Positions 1-5,954 of a stretch of DNA of 7,165 nucleotides are shown here, one piece after another. The position numbers were made by a program, and so were the translations under genes. Below the pieces are notes generated by a model, which had not been told where the DNA came from, ran no database searches, and was given only the letters and a program-made list of their open reading frames with translations. Numbering within the stretch: the stretch's first letter is position 1; each line of letters starts with the position of its first letter. This DNA comes from an uncultured Terriglobus sp. (lineage in GTDB: Bacteria > Acidobacteriota > Terriglobia > Terriglobales > Acidobacteriaceae): the NCBI GenBank assembly GCA_937871605.1, contig CALMRM010000025.1:1-7165 (forward strand), read 5' to 3'.

Positions 1-2129
1 CGGTCGATGTCTCCGAAGGTGTTGAGGCCTCTGTCCTGCAGCATGAACTGGAATACGCCCACGGTACCGATGCCGGCGATGGCGGGTGGCTCCGCCGCGA
101 ACAGGATACCGCCGGGCACGGCAAAGAGCTTGGGCGCGATGCGGGCAACGATGGAACGCGCATCATGCCCCGGCCCTTTTGCGGTGCGCTCGTCCACCGG
201 CTTGAGCGGCGCAAAGATGATGCCGGAGTTTGGAGACGAGCCGCCCGCCAGCGAAAAGCCCATGATGGAGAAGGTGGCGGCAACGTCATCGTCCTGTCGC
301 ACAAGGGCGGTGCCACGGTCGGCCACGTCTGTGGTGTAGGCCAGCGAGGCACCGGGCGGCGTCTGCACGATGATGAGGAAGTAGCCCTGGTCCTCCTGCG
401 GCACAAAGGCCGTGGGCACGTGCGTGTACATGTACGCCGTTGCGCCCAGCGCGCCCGCAAACAACAGCAGCATGGCGTAGCGCCAGCGCACCACAAAGGT
501 GACCGCCGCGGCATAGCCGCTAATGAGCCGCTTGAGCCCCGCCTCAAACCAGCCCACCGGGTAGCCTGCCCAGCGGTTGACCGGGCCAAAGAAGCGAGGC
601 AGCAACTGCTTGTCGCGGTGCAAGAGGATGGCGGACAGCGCAGGCGACAGCGTCAGCGCGTTGAACGCGGAGATGGCGATGGAAAACGCGATGGTCAGCG
701 AAAACTGCTTATACAGGATGCCCGTGGTGCCGGGAAAAAAGCTGACTGGGATGAAGACGGAGATAAGCACGAGCGACGTGGCGATGACGGCGCTGGTGAC
801 CTCGGCCATGGCAATGCTGGTGGCCTCGCGCGAGCTCTCGATGCCCTCTTCCAGGTGGCGCTGCACGTTTTCGATAACGACGATGGCGTCATCCACCACC
901 AGTCCGGTGGCCAGCGTGATGCCGAACAGCGTGAGCGAGTTGATAGAGAAGCCAAAGATCTTGATGAACGCGAACGTACCGATCAGCGATACGGGAATGG
1001 TGACGGCGGGAATGATGGTGGAGCGCCAGTCCTGCAGGAACAGGAAGATGACCGCGATCACGATGAGGATGGCCTCAAAAATGGTGACCACCACCTCGTG
1101 CACACTGTCGCCGATGACCAACGTGGTGTCGACGGCGATGTAATCCTTCAGCCCCGGCGGAAACGACTTTTCCAGTTCGGCCAGCACCGCGCGGCAGCGC
1201 TTGTCTACGTCCAGCGCGTTGGCGTTGGTCAGCTGCAGCACGCCGATGCCCACCGCATCGCCGCCAATGTTGCCATAGTTGAAGCGAAGATTGGTGTTGT
1301 AGTTCTCCGCGCCCAGCTCGGCGTGGCCCACATCTTTCAGCAGCACTAGGCCGCCGAGATTGGGGTTGTTCTTCAGGATGATGTTGTCGAACTGTGCAGG
1401 GTCACTGAGACGCCCGACAACCTGCACAGCCATCTGGTAGCTCTGCTTGGGGTCGGACGGCGGCAGGCCCAGCTGGCCCGCGGCCACCTCCACGTTCTGC
1501 TCGGAGAGTGCGTTCGTAACGTCCAGCGCGGTCAGCTGGCGTGCGGCCAGGCGGTTGGGGTCGAGCCAGATGCGCATGGCGTACTTGCGCTCGCCAAAAA
1601 TCTGCACGTCGCCCACGCCCGGCACACGCTTCAGCGCGTCCTTCACGTAGACGTCCAGGTAATTCGACACAAAGGCCTGCGACAGGCTGTGGTCGGGCGA
1701 GATAAAGCCTGCGGCGAAGACGAAGTTGCTGTTGGCCTTGGTGATGCTAATACCGGTGGCGTTGACGGTCGCGGGCAGGCGGCCCTGCGCGGTGGCCACG
1801 CGGTTCTGCACGTCCACGGCGGCGATGGAGAGGTCGTAGCCGGTCTGGAAGGTAACGGTGATGGACGATGTGCCGTCGTTGGAACTGGTGGACGACATGT
1901 ACCGCATGCCTTCCACACCGTTGATGGCGGTTTCCAGCGGAATGGTGACGGCGGACTCGACCACCTGCGCATTGGCACCCACGTAGTTACACGCGACCAC
2001 CACCTGCGGCGGCGCCAGCTGCGGGTACAGCGAAATGGGCAGCGACGGAATAGACACGGCACCGGCCAGCACGATGAGCAAGGCGCAGACCGTGGCAAAG
2101 ATGGGCCGCTTGATGAAGAACTCAACCAT
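1..2129 (-). CDS. RND efflux permease, HAE1/AcrB type (C-terminus off the left edge)
   Basis: This is the inner-membrane proton-driven pump of a tripartite multidrug/solvent efflux system. The reading frame is open from ATG at 2129 to the left edge, giving about 709 of the usual 1,030-1,070 residues. I checked the frame at several places and found no frameshift. It starts MVEFFIKRPIFATVCALL, the typical RND first membrane helix, followed by the periplasmic porter domain with the stretches TGYDLSIAAVDVQNR and VPGVGDVQIFGERKYAMRIW. TM2-TM6 follow, including ATGLVVDDAIVVIENVQRH, whose D413-D414 match the proton-relay pair D407/D408 of AcrB. The later markers FNALTLSPAL, VPQEDQGYF (about residue 580) and PPAIAGIGTVGVF also fit. 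The partner lysine of TM10 lies outside the window. The start is preceded by an AGAAAGAAG purine stretch, and the gene lies 30 bp downstream of the adaptor gene, so they form one operon. The family is certain; the substrate cannot be inferred. Confidence 0.96.
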   Translation of the reverse strand, partial: MVEFFIKRPIFATVCALLIVLAGAVSIPSLPISLYPQLAPPQVVVACNYVGANAQVVESAVTIPLETAINGVEGMRYMSSTSSNDGTSSITVTFQTGYDLSIAAVDVQNRVATAQGRLPATVNATGISITKANSNFVFAAGFISPDHSLSQAFVSNYLDVYVKDALKRVPGVGDVQIFGERKYAMRIWLDPNRLAARQLTALDVTNALSEQNVEVAAGQLGLPPSDPKQSYQMAVQVVGRLSDPAQFDNIILKNNPNLGGLVLLKDVGHAELGAENYNTNLRFNYGNIGGDAVGIGVLQLTNANALDVDKRCRAVLAELEKSFPPGLKDYIAVDTTLVIGDSVHEVVVTIFEAILIVIAVIFLFLQDWRSTIIPAVTIPVSLIGTFAFIKIFGFSINSLTLFGITLATGLVVDDAIVVIENVQRHLEEGIESSREATSIAMAEVTSAVIATSLVLISVFIPVSFFPGTTGILYKQFSLTIAFSIAISAFNALTLSPALSAILLHRDKQLLPRFFGPVNRWAGYPVGWFEAGLKRLISGYAAAVTFVVRWRYAMLLLFAGALGATAYMYTHVPTAFVPQEDQGYFLIIVQTPPGASLAYTTDVADRGTALVRQDDDVAATFSIMGFSLAGGSSPNSGIIFAPLKPVDERTAKGPGHDARSIVARIAPKLFAVPGGILFAAEPPAIAGIGTVGVFQFMLQDRGLNTFGDID

Positions 2130-2159
2130 GATGCTTCTTTCTCTGGCTTCCTGCGGTGC

Positions 2160-3323
2160 CTACGCGCGTCCCTGTTGTGACGGGGGACCCTGGAGCGGCT
2201 TGACCGGCGCGCCTTCCTGCAAAAATTGCAGGCCCGACAGGATGACACGGTCGCCCGGCTTGAGACCGGAGAGCACGGGGTAGTTGTTGCCCACGGGATC
2301 GCCCAGCGTGACGTTGACCAGGTGCGCCGCAAAGCCGGGGCCCCTGGGCTGCGCCACGTAGACGAACGAGGCGCCGCCGATTTTGGTGACGGCCAGCACC
2401 GGCACGGTGGCCGTCTGTTTGGTGTCCCAGGTGACGCGCGCGTTGACGATCTGCAGGTTGCGGATACCGCTGCTGGGGGCGATGGGTGCCTTGGCCAGGA
2501 TGCTCTGCGTGCCGTTGTCCACCTGCGGCGAGACGAAATAGATAGCCGACTTCGCCAGTGAGTGGCCGGTGTTATCCGAGAGCTCGACCGGCAGGTTCAG
2601 GTGCACCTGCGAGGTGCGCTCGGTGGGCAGGTAGATGTAGGCTTCCAGGTCACGGTCTTCGTCCACCGTGGTCAGCACGGTGGTGGGCGAAACGTAGTCG
2701 CCCTGGTGCACCGGGACGTCGCCCACGATGCCTGCAAAGGGCGCGCGAATCTGGTAGTACGCCAGCTCCTCCCGCTGCGTGCGTGTGGCGGCCTGCGCGG
2801 CGTTGTACGCGCCCTGATTGGTGCCGAACGACTGCGTCGACAGCTCGTACGCCTGCTTGGAAATAACGCCCGCCTCGTAGAGTTGGCGCTGGCGCTGCAG
2901 GTCGGCCTGGTTGTACTGGAATTGCGCCTTCTGCTGCAGCTCCGTGGCCACACCCTGCTGCACGGTGGCCTGCTGTTTGAGTGGGTCGATCTGCAGCAGC
3001 AACTGGCCCGCGGCAACGCTTTGGCCGCTATGCACCAGGATGCGCGTGATGCGGCCATCCACCTGCGGCTGCACGGTGGTGGTGCGGCGGCTTTTGATGG
3101 TGGCCACGTAGCTGTCGCTCTGCGGCACGCTGCTCAGCGCAATGGGCATCACGGCGACCGGCATGGCCTGCGGCGCGGGCGCCGGCGGTGGTGCCTTGTG
3201 GCAACCTGCCACGCCCAGCACCAGCATGCCTGCCACCAGGCAGCATCCCACAGCCCGCGCAATGCGGCTCCCTGCGATGGACAGTGTATTTTCTGCCGTA
3301 ATGACGGCTCTTTGTTGGTACAA
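2160..3323 (-). CDS. RND efflux periplasmic adaptor (membrane fusion lipoprotein, HlyD/AcrA family)
   Basis: This adaptor bridges the RND permease to a TolC-type outer-membrane channel. From TTG at 3323 it is 387 residues, normal for AcrA/MexA relatives. Residues 1-40 are a lipoprotein signal ending in the lipobox VAGC, so C41 should be acylated and anchored. A Pro/Ala linker follows, then the first half of the lipoyl domain (about 84-115, VQPQVDGRITRILVHSGQSV). A helical coiled-coil hairpin follows (about 117-187), then the second lipoyl half (YYQIRAPFAGIVGDVPV), a beta-barrel and a membrane-proximal domain. In the hairpin, R144, L148 and S155 have the +4/+7 spacing of the RLS channel-docking motif of AcrA. 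The frame is open further upstream to a GTG at 3362, but that start lacks a well-placed ribosome site, while TTG 3323 has AGGAG 6 nt ahead. It is the first gene of the operon; the permease follows after 30 bp. Confidence 0.94.
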   Translation of the reverse strand: MYQQRAVITAENTLSIAGSRIARAVGCCLVAGMLVLGVAGCHKAPPPAPAPQAMPVAVMPIALSSVPQSDSYVATIKSRRTTTVQPQVDGRITRILVHSGQSVAAGQLLLQIDPLKQQATVQQGVATELQQKAQFQYNQADLQRQRQLYEAGVISKQAYELSTQSFGTNQGAYNAAQAATRTQREELAYYQIRAPFAGIVGDVPVHQGDYVSPTTVLTTVDEDRDLEAYIYLPTERTSQVHLNLPVELSDNTGHSLAKSAIYFVSPQVDNGTQSILAKAPIAPSSGIRNLQIVNARVTWDTKQTATVPVLAVTKIGGASFVYVAQPRGPGFAAHLVNVTLGDPVGNNYPVLSGLKPGDRVILSGLQFLQEGAPVKPLQGPPSQQGRA

Positions 3324-3329
3324 GCGAAA

Positions 3330-3334
3330 CTCCT
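3330..3334 (-). promoter_or_regulatory. Ribosome binding site deciding the TTG start of the adaptor
   Basis: On the minus strand this reads AGGAG, followed by a 6-nt spacer and TTG at 3323-3321. It lies inside the frame that would extend to the GTG at 3362. That GTG has only AAAGGGC almost touching it. The Shine-Dalgarno match therefore favours the rare TTG start, which places the signal-peptide hydrophobic core at a normal distance from the N-terminus. The evidence is sequence only. Confidence 0.6.
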
Positions 3335-3365
3335 GCTGCGTGACCGTGTCTAGGACGCGCACGCC

Positions 3366-3377
3366 CTTTGTTCAAAG
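3366..3377. repeat. Short palindrome CTTTG-TT-CAAAG upstream of the efflux operon
   Basis: Five-bp perfect inverted arms flank a 2-nt centre, about 45 nt upstream of the adaptor TTG start. It could be a regulator half-site pair or a small leader hairpin. At 10 paired bases it could also be chance, so no function is claimed. Confidence 0.35.
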
Positions 3378-3408
3378 TGGCTGTCTCTAAGCAGATGTAG
3401 TGCGCGCC

Positions 3409-3425
3409 ATTCGGATGCGCCGAAT
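3409..3425. repeat. Inverted repeat ATTCGG-N5-CCGAAT in the divergent intergenic region
   Basis: Six-bp perfect arms flank a 5-nt spacer (17 bp total), about 85 nt upstream of the adaptor start. The geometry suits a dimeric regulator's operator, or a leader hairpin if transcription of the efflux operon starts upstream of it. No adjacent regulator gene (TetR, MarR or LysR) is in the window, so the binding protein is unknown. Confidence 0.4.
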
Positions 3426-3447
3426 ATGTTGAGAACTTGAATCGCAA

Positions 3448-3462
3448 GTGCCACAGTGGCAC
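3448..3462. promoter_or_regulatory. 15-bp palindrome GTGCCAC-A-GTGGCAC, candidate operator
   Basis: This is a perfect 7-bp inverted repeat around a single A, near the middle of the 222-bp region between the divergent efflux operon and the cytochrome gene. It is the longest perfect palindrome in this region. Its end lies 5 bp before the candidate -35 element of the cytochrome promoter. A centrally placed palindrome between divergent genes is a common position for a shared operator. The same TGCCAC/GTGGCA half-sites recur at 5966-5983, upstream of the isomerase gene. Palindromy and position are seen; the operator role is inferred. Confidence 0.45.
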
Positions 3463-3467
3463 CCACA

Positions 3468-3497
3468 TTGCCTGCTGTTGTTGCGGAATGCAAGAAT
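3468..3497 (+). promoter_or_regulatory. Candidate sigma-70-type promoter of the cytochrome gene
   Basis: TTGCCT (3468-3473) resembles a -35 box and AAGAAT (3492-3497) a -10 box, with an 18-bp spacer. A transcript starting near 3504 would have a leader of about 40 nt before the ATG at 3546. The -10 matches only four of six consensus positions, so this is a weak call. Confidence 0.3.
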
Positions 3498-3504
3498 GCG
3501 GTCA

Positions 3505-3516
3505 CGGCTCGAGCCG
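3505..3516. repeat. Perfect 12-bp palindrome CGGCTCGAGCCG upstream of the cytochrome start
   Basis: This is a self-complementary 12-mer ending 29 nt before the cytochrome ATG and just downstream of the candidate -10 box. It sits where a repressor site would overlap the transcription start. It could also be a chance GC-rich palindrome. Confidence 0.35.
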
Positions 3517-3545
3517 CGCGTTCCCCAAGTACGGAGTTTCCCCGC

Positions 3546-4547
3546 ATGCCGTTCCGTCGTACGTATCTCCTCGTACCGTGCCTCGCGCTGGTGTCCCTGC
3601 TCGGTGCCCGGTTGGAGGCGCACTCCGCCGCGCAAAGCGGTTCGACGGTGGAGCTGCCACGCTGGGCATACCCGGTGCTGCCGCCTGCACCGGCCGCGCC
3701 CAAGGCCGCTATTCCAAGCACAATGGGTCACGTGCCGGGCAGCACCGCCGAGTACAACCTCCATGCCATTCCTAGCCTGCAGGTGGTGCCGGACTGGTTT
3801 CCGGACGAACACCCGCCCATGCCACCCGTAGTCGGACATGGCCGCCTGCCCGACATCGGCGCGTGCGGCCACTGCCACCTGCCCACGGGCATGGGCCGGC
3901 CAGAAAACCAAAGCGTAGCCGGGCTGCCCGCGGCCTACATGCTGCAGCAGGTGGAAGACTTCCGCAGCGGTGCACGCCACAGCTCGGAGCCGCGCATGGC
4001 CTCTGTCGAGCACATGATCCTGGACTCGCGGGCCGCAACACCAGACGAGATCAAGGCTGGCGTCGCCTATTTCGCCTCGCTCAAGCCCCACAGGTGGATT
4101 CGTGTGGTCGAGACGGACACGGTACCCGCAACGAAGATCAGCGCGCTGACGTTAGTGGTCGTCGATCCTGACAAGCGAGAACCCATCGGCAACCGCGTAG
4201 TGGAGATATCCGAGGACCAGGAGCAGACCGAGTTGCGCAACCCGCACTCGGGCTTTGTGGCCTACGTGCCCAAAGGCAGCCTGCAGGTTGGCGAGTCGCT
4301 GGTGCGCACCGGCGGCGACGGCAAGACCATTGCCTGTACTACCTGCCATGGCGCCACTCTGCACGGCGTGGGCAATGTACCGTCTATCGCGGGCCGCTCG
4401 CCCAGCCAGATGGCGTTCTTGAACGAGTCCGCGAGGATCTGGATCTCGAGCGGTGCCAATGCAGCGCAGATGAAGGGGCCGGTCGCGAAGCTTTCGGCCA
4501 GCGACATCGTCGCCATCACCGGCTACCTGGCGTCGCTGGAACCGTAG
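3546..4547 (+). CDS. Di-heme c-type cytochrome, cytochrome c4/c553-like, periplasmic
   Basis: This is a secreted electron-transfer protein of 333 residues. ATG 3546 is chosen because GGAG lies 9 nt upstream and a clean Sec signal begins there (MPFRRTYLLV, hydrophobic core, probable cleavage after LEA at about residue 25). The frame stays open to an ATG at 3456, but that would bury the signal peptide. Two covalent haem sites are visible: C107-GH-C110-H111 and C264-TT-C267-H268. Candidate axial methionines are M151 or M157 for the first haem, and M309 (QMKGPVAKLSASDIVAI) for the second. Between the two domains, residues about 185-255 form a conserved-looking segment with GNRVVEISEDQEQTELRNP and SGFVAYVPKGSLQVGE. 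In my recollection this segment recurs in two-domain cytochromes of Proteobacteria and Acidobacteria. Redox partners are unknown. The copper lipoprotein and peroxidase about 2 kb away suggest a periplasmic redox context, but they are not in the same operon. Confidence 0.93.
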   Translation: MPFRRTYLLVPCLALVSLLGARLEAHSAAQSGSTVELPRWAYPVLPPAPAAPKAAIPSTMGHVPGSTAEYNLHAIPSLQVVPDWFPDEHPPMPPVVGHGRLPDIGACGHCHLPTGMGRPENQSVAGLPAAYMLQQVEDFRSGARHSSEPRMASVEHMILDSRAATPDEIKAGVAYFASLKPHRWIRVVETDTVPATKISALTLVVVDPDKREPIGNRVVEISEDQEQTELRNPHSGFVAYVPKGSLQVGESLVRTGGDGKTIACTTCHGATLHGVGNVPSIAGRSPSQMAFLNESARIWISSGANAAQMKGPVAKLSASDIVAITGYLASLEP

Positions 4548-4608
4548 CTCTCCGAGTTTAGTCTCCAAAGGCATCCCTATCAGAGACGTGACGGCTAGCT
4601 TTCGGAAG

Positions 4609-4628
4609 GGCACAGCTTCAGCTGTGCC
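4609..4628. repeat. REP-like palindrome GGCACAGCT-TC-AGCTGTGCC
   Basis: Perfect 9-bp arms flank a 2-nt centre; as RNA this gives an 8-bp stem with a UUCA loop. It lies 61 nt after the cytochrome stop codon. It is the first unit of the cluster and differs in arm sequence from the other units. Confidence 0.75.
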
Positions 4629-4651
4629 ACACAGAACCGCTCGAGTGAGCG

Positions 4652-4702
4652 GGCTTTAGCCCCTGAGGTCCGCTTTGAAAGCTGACCCCGGCGGCTAAAG
4701 CC
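4652..4702. repeat. 51-nt imperfect palindrome (REP/BIME-like unit)
   Basis: The arms 4652-4670 and 4684-4702 are inverted copies matching at 16 of 19 positions. Each carries the core GGCTTTAGCC (right arm: GGCTAAAGCC), and the inner part reads GGTC/GACC. The 13-nt centre contains a further small palindrome, GCTTT-G-AAAGC (4672-4682). The whole could extrude as a cruciform or fold as a long RNA hairpin. Each core is itself nearly palindromic (GGGCTTTAGCCC at 4651-4662, CGGCTAAAGCCG at 4692-4703). Confidence 0.75.
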
Positions 4703-4723
4703 GTTTTCGTGTGCGTTCATGTT

Positions 4724-4750
4724 GGCATGGCTAAAGCCATGCCCTTCTGA
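4724..4750. repeat. REP-like unit, copy 1
   Basis: This 27-nt unit begins with the 20-nt palindrome GGCATGGCTAAAGCCATGCC (9-bp arms, AA centre) and ends in a CTTCTGA tail. It is identical over all 27 positions to 4798-4824, in the same orientation. Similarity extends upstream to GTGCGTTC at 4711 (GTGCGTTC at 4784 in copy 2), with a 1-nt length difference in between. Confidence 0.8.
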
Positions 4751-4797
4751 AAACATTCAAACTCTGGTCCGCACAGAGGTCAGGTGCGTTCGTGCAC

Positions 4798-4824
4798 GGC
4801 ATGGCTAAAGCCATGCCCTTCTGA
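4798..4824. repeat. REP-like unit, copy 2
   Basis: This is an exact direct copy of 4724-4750, offset by 74 bp. Its GGCATGGCT/AGCCATGCC arms share the GGCTAAAGCC core with the larger imperfect palindrome. The 47 nt between the two copies holds a minor CTCTG/CAGAG inverted pair and no coding signal. Confidence 0.8.
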
Positions 4825-4830
4825 GAGCAA

Positions 4831-4842
4831 GGCAGCTCTGCC
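4831..4842. repeat. Short palindrome GGCAG-CT-CTGCC at the end of the cluster
   Basis: Five-bp arms flank a 2-nt centre. It is nested with an alternative AGAGC/GCTCT pairing that starts just upstream. It is probably the remnant or edge of another repeat unit and is weak on its own. Confidence 0.4.
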
Positions 4843-4950
4843 GCGCAACGAACGATGGCACGAGATGGAACCAAACGCGACGACATCGAGCGTAGGCATC
4901 TATAGTCACCACCAGGTTCGGTGCCCACATCTCCTGCCTTCGTCTCACGT

Positions 4951-5916
4951 TTACGACAGCGAGTGCAGGTACTTGTAGTCCACCGCAGCGGCCTGCATGG
5001 CGGGCATGCGCTTGTAGGGGCCTTCCTGCTCCACAAAGACGTGCTGGATACCCGTGCCCTTTACGCCCGCGAAGATGTCCTTGTAGTTGACAACGCCCTG
5101 GCCGATCTCTGCGCCCTCGGGCCGGATGGGCCCACCAGTGCTGGCACCTTTGGGGTACGGCACAAAATCCTTGATGTGCAGCATCTTGATGCGGCCCGGG
5201 TAGTTCTTGGCGTAGTCGCCCGGCTTGTACCCGGCCACCGTCATCCAGCCGCAGTCGATTTCAAAGAAGACCAGGTCCTTGTCGGTGTGCGACAGGAGGT
5301 AGTCGTACCCCGGCTTGTCGCCGTCCATGGCGAACTCCATGGTGTGGTTGTGCGCGCAAAACTTGAGCCCGGCCTGCTTGGCCGCCGCACCCACCTTGTT
5401 CATGTCGTCGGCAAGCTGCTTGAACTGGTCCGGCTGCAGTGGTGCCAGCATGCTGCCGCGCGCCTTGGCTAGGAACGCCTTCTTCTGCTCATCCGTCATG
5501 TTCGGGTCGGGCGGCGTCATGGACGAAAGCCACATCTGCGGCACGGACGAGGTGGCGTACGTACAGCCCAGCGCGTGCGCATCGTCGAACGATGCGTTCA
5601 GGTCGTTCAGCTTCAACGGCAGGTGCGCGCTGGGGCACTTGAGGCCGTTGTCGTCGAACGCCTTGCGCAGTTCCTTGGCTGTCTTGAACGAGCCAAAGCC
5701 TGCCGTCTCGACTTCCTTGTAGCCGATTTGCGCGATCTGCTTGACCGTGGCGGCAGCGTCCCGCTGCATATCCTGCCCGACCACGTACAGTTGGATGCCG
5801 ATGGGCAGGCCCAGCGGGTCCGCCATCGCCAACCTTGGCAGTGCGGTGACCGCGGCCAGACCTGCCGCTGTGGCGGCACTGCGGGAAAGAAACTGACGGC
5901 GGTTCAGGGTCTGCAT
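4951..5916 (-). CDS. Tat-exported sugar phosphate isomerase/epimerase-family protein (AP endonuclease 2-like TIM barrel)
   Basis: This 321-residue protein belongs to the Xyl_isomerase-like TIM-barrel family, whose members isomerise or epimerise sugars, ketoses or inosose with a divalent metal. It starts at ATG 5916, with GGAG 5 nt ahead. The N-terminus MQTLNRRQFLSRSAATAAG carries a twin-arginine motif (R6-R7), a hydrophobic stretch and an AMA cleavage site near residue 32. It is therefore probably folded with its metal in the cytoplasm and exported. Barrel markers in order are GIQLYVVGQDM, IGYKEVETAGFG, AHNHTMEF (H189, H191, E194), FFEIDCGW (E219, D221), MLHIKDF (H247, D250) and VFVEQE (E296, E298). 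These fit the metal-site strands of the family, though which residues bind metal is inferred. The substrate is unknown. The gene follows the copper lipoprotein gene on the same strand but is separated from it by 260 bp containing a fold-back repeat, so it probably has its own promoter. Confidence 0.9.
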   Translation of the reverse strand: MQTLNRRQFLSRSAATAAGLAAVTALPRLAMADPLGLPIGIQLYVVGQDMQRDAAATVKQIAQIGYKEVETAGFGSFKTAKELRKAFDDNGLKCPSAHLPLKLNDLNASFDDAHALGCTYATSSVPQMWLSSMTPPDPNMTDEQKKAFLAKARGSMLAPLQPDQFKQLADDMNKVGAAAKQAGLKFCAHNHTMEFAMDGDKPGYDYLLSHTDKDLVFFEIDCGWMTVAGYKPGDYAKNYPGRIKMLHIKDFVPYPKGASTGGPIRPEGAEIGQGVVNYKDIFAGVKGTGIQHVFVEQEGPYKRMPAMQAAAVDYKYLHSLS

Positions 5917-5954
5917 GGGTGCTCCATCCGGGCGTGAAAAGTCGAAACCATGAC

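Larger units (their letters stand above)
4548..4950. other. Gene-free convergent intergenic region with a REP-like palindrome cluster
   Basis: This stretch lies between the ends of the plus-strand cytochrome gene and the minus-strand isomerase gene. It has no credible coding sequence; the short frames crossing it run through the repeats. About 4609-4842 is filled with palindromes, listed separately, most with a GGCTTTAGCC or GGCTAAAGCC core. The flanks 4548-4608 and 4843-4950 show nothing recognisable apart from a weak GTCTC/GAGAC pair (4561-4587). No hairpin followed by a T-run is present for either gene, so the palindromes themselves may end or protect both transcripts. Confidence 0.8.

Noticed and set aside
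165..1349. Long plus-strand open frame (394 codons) opposite the RND permease
   Set aside because: It lies antisense to a strongly conserved permease. Its translation is Arg/Gly/Asp/His-rich with no domain, as expected from the GC-rich codon pattern of the real gene.
1643..2332. Minus-strand frame overlapping the permease start and adaptor end
   Set aside because: The translation is Arg/Ser/Pro low-complexity in a shifted frame over two genes that are both clearly read in other frames.
2562..3353. Plus-strand open frame (263 codons) opposite the adaptor gene
   Set aside because: It is an antisense shadow of the adaptor, whose lipobox, lipoyl and hairpin motifs are unambiguous on the other strand. 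No ribosome site or domain is present.
3424..3446. Sigma-70-type promoter for the efflux operon on the minus strand (TTGCGA, 15-bp spacer, TATTCG)
   Set aside because: The spacer is too short and the -10 match poor. I found no convincing efflux promoter by eye.
3456..3545. N-terminal extension of the cytochrome to an ATG at 3456
   Set aside because: It would start within a palindrome and precede a complete Sec signal peptide. ATG 3546 has its own GGAG.
3387..4091. Minus-strand frame across the divergent region and the cytochrome
   Set aside because: It would cover the control region and run antisense to the haem-binding gene, and it shows no recognisable motif.
4561..4587. Intrinsic terminator of the cytochrome gene (GTCTC...GAGAC)
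   Set aside because: The 5-bp stem has a 17-nt loop and no T-run follows it.
4711..4824. CRISPR array
   Set aside because: There are only two copies of the repeat, with one 47-nt interval, and the unit is a perfect palindrome sharing its core with neighbouring REP-like elements. No cas gene is present.
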